Positions 26,705-34,571 of a stretch of 64,000 bases of DNA are shown here, one piece after another. The notes beneath the pieces were generated by a model that worked only from the letters and a program-made list of their open reading frames with translations, ran no database searches and was not told where the DNA came from. The stretch covers positions 310,001 to 374,000 of the forward strand of contig NZ_JAERRK010000005.1 in NCBI RefSeq assembly GCF_016741775.1, in the 5' to 3' direction. Within the stretch, counting starts at the first letter, position 1. Each line of letters opens with the position of its first letter. The stretch comes from Streptomyces actinomycinicus (GTDB lineage: Bacteria > Actinomycetota > Actinomycetes > Streptomycetales > Streptomycetaceae). The translations under genes were made by a program, and so were the position numbers.

Positions 26705-26826
26705 CGCTCCATCCCAGCCGACACGCCCTGCCGGTGTCCACCCGGAATGAGCGGGTCCGGGAGCGGTCCGGATCACAATGACCGCGGACCGTCGGCGGGC
26801 GGCGGCCGGCGACCTGGAGGTGGCCG

Positions 26827-27480
26827 ATGCGGTACGGGGTGCTGGGCACGGGCGAGGTGGGCCGTTCCCTGGGCGGCAGACTGCTGGAGCTGGGCCACGA
26901 GGTGACCCTCGGGTCCCGTTCGGCGGACAATCCGGTGGCCGTGGAGTGGGCCACGGCCGCGGCCGGCCGGGCTCACGCGGGCACCTTCGCGCAGGCGGCG
27001 GCGGCCGGCGAGGTGGTCGTCAACGCGGTGGGCGGCACGGTGGCGCTGGACGCGCTGCGGGCGGCGGGCGCGGAGCACCTGGACGGGAAGGTGCTGGTGG
27101 ACGTGTCCAACCCGCTGCTGTTCGAGGACGGGCAGCCGCGACTGGACCCGGTGGAGTCGGACAGTGTGGGCGAGCGGATCCAGCGGGCCTTCCCGCACGC
27201 GCGCGTGGTGAAGACGCTGAACACCGTCAACTGCCAGGTGATGGTGAAGCCGGGGCGGGTGCCGGGCGAGCACAACGTGTTCGTGTGCGGGGAGGACGCG
27301 CGGGCCAAGGAGCAGGTGACCGAGCTGCTCGTGGAGTTCGGCTGGCCGGCCGGGCGGGTCCTGGACCTGGGCGGCATCCGGGCGGCGCGTGCGGTGGAGA
27401 TGTATCTGCCGTTGTGGCTCTCCATGTTCGGGCGTTTCGGCAGCCCCGACTTCAACATCGAGGTACGCCGGGCGGTTTGA
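26827..27480 (+). CDS. F420H2:NADP oxidoreductase-like NAD(P)-binding protein
   Basis: A 217-residue Rossmann protein: dinucleotide motif GVLGTGEVGRSLGGRL at the start, GSRSADN for the NADP phosphate, and DVSNPLLFEDG and VKTLNTVNCQVM matching the NADPH-dependent F420 reductase family (F420_oxidored). Such enzymes move hydride between NADP and a deazaflavin or a small ketone. ATG follows GGAGGTGGCCG. It is divergent from the ECF41 sigma gene with a 122-base shared promoter region, so sigma-dependent expression is plausible. Confidence 0.85.
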   Translation: MRYGVLGTGEVGRSLGGRLLELGHEVTLGSRSADNPVAVEWATAAAGRAHAGTFAQAAAAGEVVVNAVGGTVALDALRAAGAEHLDGKVLVDVSNPLLFEDGQPRLDPVESDSVGERIQRAFPHARVVKTLNTVNCQVMVKPGRVPGEHNVFVCGEDARAKEQVTELLVEFGWPAGRVLDLGGIRAARAVEMYLPLWLSMFGRFGSPDFNIEVRRAV

Positions 27481-27553
27481 GGTGCGCCGAGCGATGTGAG
27501 GTGCGCCGGCCGGTTCGGCGGCCGTACGGCGGCACAAGGCGCACACCCCGGGG

Positions 27554-27576
27554 GCTACCCGCCGGTAGCAATTGCT
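27554..27576. promoter_or_regulatory. Nested palindromes upstream of alpha/beta hydrolase
   Basis: GCTACC-CGCC-GGTAGC (27554-27569) is a perfect inverted repeat, and AGCAATTGCT (27567-27576) is a second perfect palindrome sharing its last bases. They lie 49 bases before the hydrolase ATG, in promoter position. Confidence 0.5.
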
Positions 27577-27624
27577 GACAAGCTGTCTACGGCGTCCGTC
27601 AGCAGCCCAGACGAGGAGCACCCC

Positions 27625-28455
27625 ATGTCCGCCACCGTCTCCTTCAAGGTCCCCACCCCGCACGGCCCGGGCGACGTGACCGTGTCCTACGCGCGCGTGG
27701 GCCGCGGCGAACCGCTGGTCCTGCTGCACGGCATCGGACACCACCGGCAGGCCTGGGACCCGGTCGTGGACATCCTCGCCACCGAGCGAGACGTGATCGC
27801 CGTCGACCTGCCGGGCTTCGGCGCCTCACCGGGCCTGCCCGGCGGCCTGGCCTATGACCTGCCCACCACCAACTCCGTGCTCGGCAGCCTGTTCGAGACC
27901 CTGGAGCTGGACCGCCCGCACATCGCCGGGAACTCGCTGGGCGGCCTGCTCGCGCTGGAGCTGGGCCGGGAGAAGCTCGTCCGCTCGGTGACCGCGTTCT
28001 CACCGGCCGGCTTCTGGACGGAGGCCGAGCGACGGTACGCCTTCACGGTGCTGCTCACGATGCGGGGCATCGCCCAGCGTCTCCCGGTGCCGCTGGTGGA
28101 ACGGCTGGCGCACACGGCGGCCGGCCGGACCGTGCTGACGAGCACCATCTACGCCCGGCCCGCGCGCCGCTCCCCCGAGGCGGTGGTCGCCGAGACGCTC
28201 GCGCTCGTGGGGGCCACCGGCTTCGAGGCGACCCTGCGTGCGGGCACCACCGTCCGGTTCACCGACGGCCTGCCCGGCCTGCCGGTCACGGTGGCCTGGG
28301 GCGCCCGGGACCGGCTCCTCGTGCGCCGCCAGGGGATCCGGGCCAAGCAGCTCATCCCGCATGCCCGGCTGGTCCGGCTGCCCGGCTGCGGCCACTGCCC
28401 GATGAACGACGACCCGGCGCTGGTCGCACGGGTCATCCTGGACGGAAGCCGCTGA
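27625..28455 (+). CDS. Alpha/beta hydrolase
   Basis: A 276-residue alpha/beta hydrolase. HGIGHHRQAW is the oxyanion-hole region, the nucleophile Ser is in AGNSLGG, the acid is probably in VAWGARDRLL, and the catalytic His is in GCGHCPMNDDP. There is no signal peptide. Relatives include esterases, C-C hydrolases and haloperoxidase-like enzymes; the substrate is unknown. ATG follows ACGAGGAGCACCCC. It has its own promoter region with palindromes. Confidence 0.85.
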   Translation: MSATVSFKVPTPHGPGDVTVSYARVGRGEPLVLLHGIGHHRQAWDPVVDILATERDVIAVDLPGFGASPGLPGGLAYDLPTTNSVLGSLFETLELDRPHIAGNSLGGLLALELGREKLVRSVTAFSPAGFWTEAERRYAFTVLLTMRGIAQRLPVPLVERLAHTAAGRTVLTSTIYARPARRSPEAVVAETLALVGATGFEATLRAGTTVRFTDGLPGLPVTVAWGARDRLLVRRQGIRAKQLIPHARLVRLPGCGHCPMNDDPALVARVILDGSR

Positions 28456-28504
28456 GCAGCGGGCCTGACGGCTGGTCAACCTCGGGCGGGAACGGCCGGT
28501 TACA

Positions 28505-28650
28505 CACTCCTGGTCGCGTCGGGTTGCTCACTCCGGGCACGGCCGGTTGCTCGTTCCCGGCACGGCCGGTTGCTCACTCCTGGTCGCAGCGGGTTGCTCA
28601 CTCCGGGCACGGCCGGTTGCTCGTTCCCGGGCGCGGACGGTTGTTCACTC
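28505..28650. repeat. 70-bp tandem repeat upstream of phoD
   Basis: A 70-base unit starting CACTCCTGGTCGC occurs at 28505 and 28575, and a third begins at 28646 and decays. Inside each, CGGTTGCTCACTCC-type subunits of about 22 bases repeat, so the unit grew from a shorter one. Confidence 0.8.
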
Positions 28651-28729
28651 GTGGTTTGCGTGCGCGCCGCAGCGCCCCAGTAGGTGTGGCTCTGCACACC
28701 GGCCGGACCCCGTCCCAGGAGGCGCAGTC

Positions 28730-30316
28730 ATGTCCCACCGTCCGTTCCCCGGCCGCCGCAGCGTACTGCGCGGCTCCGTCGCCGCGTCGGCGGCCCTGAC
28801 CCTGCCCGTGGGCCTCGGCGCGGCCCCGGCCTTCGCCCGCTCCGGACGCCCCGAGGCCGGCTGGGGCGTGCAGACGGGGGATGTCACCGCCCACTCCGGC
28901 CTGGTGTGGGTGCGTTCGGACCGGCCGGCCCGGATGATCGTGGAGACCTCGGCCACCGAGTCGTTCCGCGACCCGCGCAGATGGCACGGCCCGCTGCTGG
29001 GCGCCGGCACGGACTTCACCGGGACCACCCGGCTGCATGGCCTGCCCTCCGGGGAGCAGATCCACTACCGCGTGCTGCTCGCCGACCCGGACGACCCGCG
29101 CCGCACCGGCGAGCCCGTGACCGGTACTTTCCGCACGGCCTCCCGGCGCCGCCGGGACGGTGTGCGCTTCCTGTGGTCGGGCGACCTGGCGGGCCAGGGC
29201 TGGGGCATCAACCCCGAGCTGGGCGGCTACCGGATCTACGACGCGATGGCGAAGCTGGACCCCGACTTCTTCCTGTGCAGCGGCGACAACATCTACGCCG
29301 ACGGGCCCATCGGCTCCACTCAGGCACTGCCCGACGGCAGCACCTGGCGGAACATCACCACCGAGGAGAAGTCGAAGGTCGCCGAGACCCTCGCCGAGTA
29401 CCGAGGCAACTTCCGCTACAACCTGCTCGACGCGAACCTGCGCCGGTTCAACGCGCAGGTGCCCTCGGTCGTCCAGTGGGACGACCACGAGGTGCGCAAC
29501 AACTGGTACCCGGGAGAGGTGGTCGCCGCCACCGACACCCGGTACACCGAGAAGAGCATCGACGTCCTCGCCGCGCGCGCCCGGCGGGCGTTCAGCGAGT
29601 ACTTCCCGGTTTCCACACTGCGTCCGGGGGCCGCCGAGGGCCGCGTCCACCGGGTGCTGCACCAGGGTCCGCTGCTGGACGTGTTCGTGCTGGACATGCG
29701 GACCTACCGCAATGCCAACTCCCCCGACGGCCAGACCGTGGACCCGCAGGGCATCCTCGGCCGGGAGCAGCTGGAGTGGCTCAAGCGTGAGCTGGCCCGG
29801 TCGCGCGCCGCGTGGAAGGTGATCGCGGCCGACATGCCGCTGGGGCTCGTCGTACCGGACCCGATGGAGAACAAGCCCAACTTCGAGGCGGTGGCCCAGG
29901 GCGACCCGGGCGCCCCGCTCGGCCGTGAGCTGCAGATCGCCGAGCTGCTGCGGTTCGTCAAGCACCGGCGGATCACCGGCACGCTGTGGCTGACGGCGGA
30001 CGTGCACCACACCTCCGCCCAGCACTACCAGCCGTCCCGGGCCGCGTTCACCGACTTCGAGCCGTTCTGGGAGTTCGTCTCCGGGCCGCTCAACGCCGGT
30101 GCGTTCCCGGCCAGCGCGCTGGACGGCACCTTCGGTCCCGAGCGGGTGTTCGTGAAGGCGCCGACCGCGTCGAACGTGTCGCCCGCCGGTGGCTACCAGT
30201 TCTTCGGCGAGGTGGACATCGACGGCGACAGCGGCGAGCTGACGGTACGGCTGCGCGAGCAGGACGGCACCGTGCTGTTCACGCAGACGCTGCAGCCGGG
30301 CCTGGTCGGCCAGTAG
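28730..30316 (+). CDS. phoD: Tat-exported PhoD-like alkaline phosphatase
   Basis: A 528-residue secreted metallophosphoesterase. The twin-arginine signal is GRRSVLRGSVAASAAL with cleavage after AFA near residue 37. A PhoD N-terminal domain (about 40-140) precedes the catalytic domain: WSGDLAG, CSGDNIYADGP, WDDHEVRNNW and LTADVHHTSAQ carry the metal ligands, with Ca2+ and Fe3+ expected from the family. It hydrolyses phosphate mono- and diesters outside the cell and is normally PhoP-regulated; no clear PHO box is visible in the repeat-filled upstream region. AGGAGG precedes the ATG. Confidence 0.92.
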   Translation: MSHRPFPGRRSVLRGSVAASAALTLPVGLGAAPAFARSGRPEAGWGVQTGDVTAHSGLVWVRSDRPARMIVETSATESFRDPRRWHGPLLGAGTDFTGTTRLHGLPSGEQIHYRVLLADPDDPRRTGEPVTGTFRTASRRRRDGVRFLWSGDLAGQGWGINPELGGYRIYDAMAKLDPDFFLCSGDNIYADGPIGSTQALPDGSTWRNITTEEKSKVAETLAEYRGNFRYNLLDANLRRFNAQVPSVVQWDDHEVRNNWYPGEVVAATDTRYTEKSIDVLAARARRAFSEYFPVSTLRPGAAEGRVHRVLHQGPLLDVFVLDMRTYRNANSPDGQTVDPQGILGREQLEWLKRELARSRAAWKVIAADMPLGLVVPDPMENKPNFEAVAQGDPGAPLGRELQIAELLRFVKHRRITGTLWLTADVHHTSAQHYQPSRAAFTDFEPFWEFVSGPLNAGAFPASALDGTFGPERVFVKAPTASNVSPAGGYQFFGEVDIDGDSGELTVRLREQDGTVLFTQTLQPGLVGQ

Positions 30317-30323
30317 GACGGCT

Positions 30324-30340
30324 CCCGGAGCCCCTCCGGG
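30324..30340 (+). terminator. Stem-loop after phoD
   Basis: CCCGGAG (30324-30330) pairs with CTCCGGG (30334-30340) across a 3-base loop, 8 bases after the stop and before the convergent helicase gene. It may serve both genes. Confidence 0.5.
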
Positions 30341-30383
30341 GGCCATGGCTCGAGGTTCCGTGGCCTCCGGGGGCGCCGAGTCG

Positions 30384-32456
30384 TCAGGCGGGCTGGGCGG
30401 TGATGGTGCACAGGCGTTTGGTGGCGCGGGTCAGGGCTACGTACAAGTCCCTTTCCCCACCGGGGCGGGCCGTGATGATTTCCTCGGGGTCCACGACGAC
30501 GACCCCGTCGAATTCCAGGCCGCGTGCTTCGGACGCCGGCACGATGCGTGCGTGGTGGGCGATGCCCCGGGCCGTCAGCTCGCTCACCCTGGTGTCCGCG
30601 CAGATCACCCCCAGAAGCTCGCCCGGGTGCGCGGTGCTCTGGGCGCGCAGCTCCTGGACGACGGCGGTGACCAACCCGTCCGGAGGTGTGGTCACGGTGC
30701 GAGGGCTCTCACCGCTTCGCAGTGACCGTGTGGGCTTCTGGCCGGGAGCGATCCGCGTGAGCAGGTCCCGGACGCTCTCCAGGATCTCCTGCGTGGTGCG
30801 GTAGCTGACGGTCAGGTCGTGCAGTCTGAACCGCGGTCCCACGTGGGGGCCCAGTGCTTCCTTCCAGTCGCGTGCTGTCGCGACCGGGCCTGCCTGGGCG
30901 AAGTCGCCCACCAGCGTCATCGCCCTTGCCGGGCAGCGGCGGACGATCATCCGCCACTGCATGGCGGTCAGTTCCTGCGCCTCGTCGACGACGACGTGCC
31001 CGTACGTCCGCTCGGGGGGCCCGTCGACCAGGCTCGCCGCCTCGTCCAGCAACGGCACATCGGCGCCGGTCCACGGGTCGTCCGGACCGCGCAGCAGAAG
31101 GGACCGCTCCTGCGCGGTCAGGCGGGGCAGGTGCTCGGCGAGAGCGCCGGGATCCGTCAGGAGCGCCTTCACGAGGTCACCGGGTACCAGCCGCGGCCAC
31201 AACACCTCGACCGCTTCCTCGACGCCGGCGTCGTCGAGGAGACCGGCTCGGATGGCGTCCGGGTCCAGCTCGTGGGCGGGCCCCGAGTCGGCCGCACCTT
31301 CGGCACGGCGCTGGGCGGCTCCCGTGAACCGGTCGAGGTCGATGCCCGTCATCCTTTCGGTGTCGGCGTCGATCTGCTCCAGGAGGTCACCCAGGTCTCG
31401 TTGCATCGCGTCGGTGACGGCGTCGACCAACAGCTCTTTGAACACCTGGCGCGCGGGGTTGTGCCCCGGTGCGGCTGTCACGGCGGCGTCGCGTGCCGTG
31501 GCGACTTCCTCGTGGGACAGGCGAACCGGTTCCTGTCCGACCCGCACGGTGAAGTCGCCGGCGGGGGCCTGGTGGACGCGCAGCAGGCCGGCCAAGGCGT
31601 CGGCGAGGTCGGAGCCGCCCTTGAGGCGCGCCGTATCGAACGGGTCCGCCGCGTCCGTGGACACTCCGGCCAGTTCCCGGCAGGTCGCCAGAACGACGTC
31701 GTTCTCTCCGAGCGAGGGAAGGACCTGGGAGATGTAGTCGAGGAACCGGGCGTTCGGGCCGACCACCAGGACACCTTCCTCCGCGGCGCGCGGGAACGCG
31801 TACAGGACGTAGGCCGCCCGGTGCAGGGCGACCACCGTCTTGCCGGTGCCGGGCCCGCCCTGTACGACGGTCACCCCGCGGTGGGCGGAGCGGACGATCT
31901 CGTCCTGTTCGGCCTGCAGTGTCGCGACGGCCGCGTGCATCCTGCCCGTACGCCGTGCCGACAGAGCCTCGGTCAACGGGCCGTCCCCCACGACGTCCTC
32001 GTCGGTCGGAGCGGTCCCGTCCAGCAGTTCGTCGCTCACCGAGATGACCGTGCGCGCCTCGAGGCGCAGGTGCCTGCGCCGCCGCAGGTCCATCGGGTGG
32101 ACCGGTGTCGCCTCGTAGAAGGGCCGTGCCGCGTTCGCGCGCCAGTCCACGAGCAGCGGCAGGTCGTCCTCCTCCGTGTGCAGTCCGATCCGCCCGATGC
32201 GCAGGGCCGTGCCGTCCGTCCGGTCGATGCGCCCGAAGACCAGCCCCTTTTCGGCGCCCTCCAGCCGGCTGATTTCCTTGGCCAGACGCTCGGCGGCGAT
32301 TTCTCTCTCGTATGCCTCCCCGGGGCTGTCCGCCGGGGCCTTCAGCACACTCGCCCGCTGTATTCGCGCCTCGGAAAGCCGCTCGGTGAGCAACTCGTAT
32401 AAGGAGGACACATAATCCTGCTCCGATTCAACCGCACGCACGGCAGGACCGTTCAT
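30384..32456 (-). CDS. helD: HelD-type RNA-polymerase recycling helicase-like ATPase
   Basis: A 690-residue superfamily 1 ATPase. It has a coiled-coil N-terminal arm (SEQDYVSSLYELLTERLSEA onward), Walker A GGPGTGKTVVALHR, the split 1A/insert layout, VVDEAQELTAMQW as the Walker B, VGDFAQA, and C-terminal SYRTTQEI and YVALTRATKRL. This matches actinobacterial class II HelD, which pulls RNA polymerase off DNA and in some relatives (HelR) protects it from rifamycins. Whether this copy does so is unknown. Start choice is between ATG 32456 and ATG 32495 (13 residues longer); neither has a strong ribosome-binding site. Confidence 0.88.
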   Translation of the reverse strand: MNGPAVRAVESEQDYVSSLYELLTERLSEARIQRASVLKAPADSPGEAYEREIAAERLAKEISRLEGAEKGLVFGRIDRTDGTALRIGRIGLHTEEDDLPLLVDWRANAARPFYEATPVHPMDLRRRRHLRLEARTVISVSDELLDGTAPTDEDVVGDGPLTEALSARRTGRMHAAVATLQAEQDEIVRSAHRGVTVVQGGPGTGKTVVALHRAAYVLYAFPRAAEEGVLVVGPNARFLDYISQVLPSLGENDVVLATCRELAGVSTDAADPFDTARLKGGSDLADALAGLLRVHQAPAGDFTVRVGQEPVRLSHEEVATARDAAVTAAPGHNPARQVFKELLVDAVTDAMQRDLGDLLEQIDADTERMTGIDLDRFTGAAQRRAEGAADSGPAHELDPDAIRAGLLDDAGVEEAVEVLWPRLVPGDLVKALLTDPGALAEHLPRLTAQERSLLLRGPDDPWTGADVPLLDEAASLVDGPPERTYGHVVVDEAQELTAMQWRMIVRRCPARAMTLVGDFAQAGPVATARDWKEALGPHVGPRFRLHDLTVSYRTTQEILESVRDLLTRIAPGQKPTRSLRSGESPRTVTTPPDGLVTAVVQELRAQSTAHPGELLGVICADTRVSELTARGIAHHARIVPASEARGLEFDGVVVVDPEEIITARPGGERDLYVALTRATKRLCTITAQPA

Positions 32457-32513
32457 TTTCGACAACAGAGGCTCCTTCGATCCGAGCCACACCATACGGT
32501 CGGTCTTCCCCGA

Positions 32514-32533
32514 AGGTAAGTCTTGACTTACCT
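32514..32533. promoter_or_regulatory. Perfect 8-bp inverted repeat upstream of helD
   Basis: AGGTAAGT-CTTG-ACTTACCT is perfectly symmetrical and lies 58 bases before the helD ATG chosen (19 before the longer alternative), in promoter position. It is probably the operator that makes helD inducible. I cannot equate it with the rifamycin-associated element from memory. Confidence 0.65.
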
Positions 32534-32767
32534 GGTGAAGCCGTGTCCCTGCGGCTGCAGCCATGACGGCTGCCCGTGCGGCACATCGAGCATCACACCG
32601 TTCCGCATATCGCTGATTGCGCTCCCGATGTCCACCTCCCTGCGGGAGGAGCCCGCCCTTCGATGCCGGCGATTTTTTGCCGCGCCCGAGGAAAGGGAAT
32701 GATGTCGACCCGCAGAGCAGATGGCTTTCACCAAGGAACGAATGACGCCCGGCGCGGCGGGAGTCCG

Positions 32768-32902
32768 ATGAACCCAGGTTTTCCGGGGCACAGGGGGAGG
32801 TGCACGCACCTGGCGGAGGCCGCGGCACGCCGTGGCTCCTCCCGCCTGGCCGGCCAGGCGCGGCGGCTGCGGGACGCCCTCGCCGCGGAGAGGGCTGCCT
32901 GA
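32768..32902 (+). CDS. Doubtful 44-residue open frame
   Basis: A short frame with acceptable GC-rich third positions in its last 30 codons and GGGAG 5 bases before the ATG. It encodes an Ala/Arg-rich helix (HLAEAAARRGSSRLAGQARR). It resembles no family that I know. It could be a remnant or chance; low confidence. Confidence 0.25.
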   Translation: MNPGFPGHRGRCTHLAEAAARRGSSRLAGQARRLRDALAAERAA

Positions 32903-33024
32903 ACTCGGCGGGAACACCCCCGCATTGCAACCGTGTAAATCGCAACAAACGGGCGGAAGCATGCTTTACCCATCGGTCACAATCAGTTCGTGATCACGCA
33001 ACACCCTTCCTTCACAGTGGCTGC

Positions 33025-34461
33025 ATGACTCCAGAGATGTCTGATGTGACCCGGGCGAAGCACGGGCGGCCCGTGCACCACTGGCGGCGGGACGTCGTCG
33101 AGCTGGCCGCGCTCTTCACGGCCGTCGCCGTGGCGGACGGTGTGGCGAACCTGATCGGGCACGGACCGGACGGCCCGGCCCTGCTGATGATCTCGGCGCT
33201 CGCGCTGGCCGCGACGGCGGGCTTCCACGTGTGGTGGTCACGCCGCCACGGACACGCGCCGCCGCTGAGCGATACCGGCGCCCGGCCGGCCGCCCAGGCG
33301 CGGCAGGCCGGGTCGTCCGAGCAGCCGGCCGCCGGGGAGGCCGCCGGCGCGCTGTGGCGGATGCGGACCACGGTGAAGGACGAGCCGGGCTCCCTGGCCA
33401 CCCTGTGCACGGCGCTGGCCGGGCAGCGGGTGGACATCCTGAGCCTGCAGGCGCACCCGCTGGCCGAGGGCACCGTGGACGAGTTCCTGCTGCGGGCGCC
33501 GGGCGCGCTGGCGGCGGCGGAGATCACCCGGGCGGTCGCGCTGGCCGGGGGCTCGGCCACCTGGATCGAGCGGGCCGACGCCCACGACCTGGTCGACGCG
33601 CCCACCCGGGTGCTCGGCCTGGCAGCCCGCACCGCCCTGGACGCCGCCGAACTGCCGCTGGCGCTGCGCCAGTTGCTGGGCCGCTGCACGATCCGTACGC
33701 TGCCCGGCACCCCGGCGGGCGGCGGACGCGGCCCGGAACCGGTGCCGGTCGAGGGCGTGCTGGAGGACACCCTGATGCGGCTGCCGGCGCCGGAGGGCGG
33801 TGTGCTCACCGTGGAGCGGCCGTACCTGCCGTTCACGCCCACCGAGTTCGCGCGGGCCCGGGCGCTGGTGGAGCTGGACAGCAGGCTCGGACCGCGCATC
33901 CCCGGCGGCCAGGACGTGCTGACCCTGCCCGAGGGCAACGACATCACCGTGCGCCGGGCCGACACCGGGGACCTGGTCGCGGCCAAGGAGATGCACGAGC
34001 GGTGCTCGCCGCGCACCCTCGCTCTGCGCTACCACGGCCCGGTCGGCGACGCGGACCGCTACCTGAACCACCTGCTCAGCCCCCGCTTCGGCCGGACGCT
34101 GGCCGCGCAGACCGCGTCCGGCCGGATCGTCGGACTCGGTCATCTGCTGTGGGACGGCGACGAGACCGAGGTCGCGCTGCTCATCGAGGACGACTGGCAG
34201 CAGCGGGGCATCGGCGGTGAACTGCTCGGCCGGCTGGTCGCGATGGCGGTGGAGGCCCGCTGCGAGAGCGTGTACGCCGTGACCCAGGCCTCCAACACCG
34301 GCATGGTCGCCGCGATGCGTGGTCTCGGGCTCCCCCTGGACTACCAGATCGAGGAGGGCACGCTGGTCATCACGGCCCGCCTCGACGCCGGGCGGACGCC
34401 CCGGCACTCCCCTCACCTCACCGCCCGCCACGGCCTGACCGGGCCGCCCCGCCGGACCTGA
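33025..34461 (+). CDS. Membrane-anchored ACT-GNAT fusion protein
   Basis: A 478-residue protein with an unusual order: two hydrophobic segments near the N terminus (about 24-45 and 52-71), a disordered linker, an ACT-like domain (about 108-180, RMRTTVKDEPGSLATLCTAL), a middle region of about 120 residues with no motif I recognise, and a C-terminal GNAT acetyltransferase domain (about 315-455; IEDDWQQRGIGGELLGRL is the acetyl-CoA loop). ACT domains bind amino acids, so this could be an amino-acid-controlled protein acetyltransferase at the membrane, like ACT-GNAT or Pat-type enzymes. That role is inferred. Confidence 0.8.
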   Translation: MTPEMSDVTRAKHGRPVHHWRRDVVELAALFTAVAVADGVANLIGHGPDGPALLMISALALAATAGFHVWWSRRHGHAPPLSDTGARPAAQARQAGSSEQPAAGEAAGALWRMRTTVKDEPGSLATLCTALAGQRVDILSLQAHPLAEGTVDEFLLRAPGALAAAEITRAVALAGGSATWIERADAHDLVDAPTRVLGLAARTALDAAELPLALRQLLGRCTIRTLPGTPAGGGRGPEPVPVEGVLEDTLMRLPAPEGGVLTVERPYLPFTPTEFARARALVELDSRLGPRIPGGQDVLTLPEGNDITVRRADTGDLVAAKEMHERCSPRTLALRYHGPVGDADRYLNHLLSPRFGRTLAAQTASGRIVGLGHLLWDGDETEVALLIEDDWQQRGIGGELLGRLVAMAVEARCESVYAVTQASNTGMVAAMRGLGLPLDYQIEEGTLVITARLDAGRTPRHSPHLTARHGLTGPPRRT

Positions 34462-34571
34462 CCGCCCGGCGCCCCGCACGGCGCCCCCCACCGGAACCGA
34501 CGGCCCCGCCTCCGGCGGCCTCCCGCCCCACCGCTCGAGGCGCCGGGCCCCCCGCGCCCGGCGCCCGTTCC

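Larger units (their letters stand above)
32457..33024. other. 568-base regulatory gap between helD and the GNAT-ACT gene
   Basis: This divergent gap is the longest gene-poor stretch. It holds the inverted repeat at 32514-32533, a run of ordinary sequence, a doubtful small open frame at 32768-32902, and an AT-rich promoter-like patch (33000s) before the next ATG. Apart from these I see no RNA gene. Confidence 0.5.

Noticed and set aside
32514..32533. Calling the helD palindrome a rifamycin-associated element
   Set aside because: I cannot confirm the consensus from memory, so only a candidate operator is claimed.
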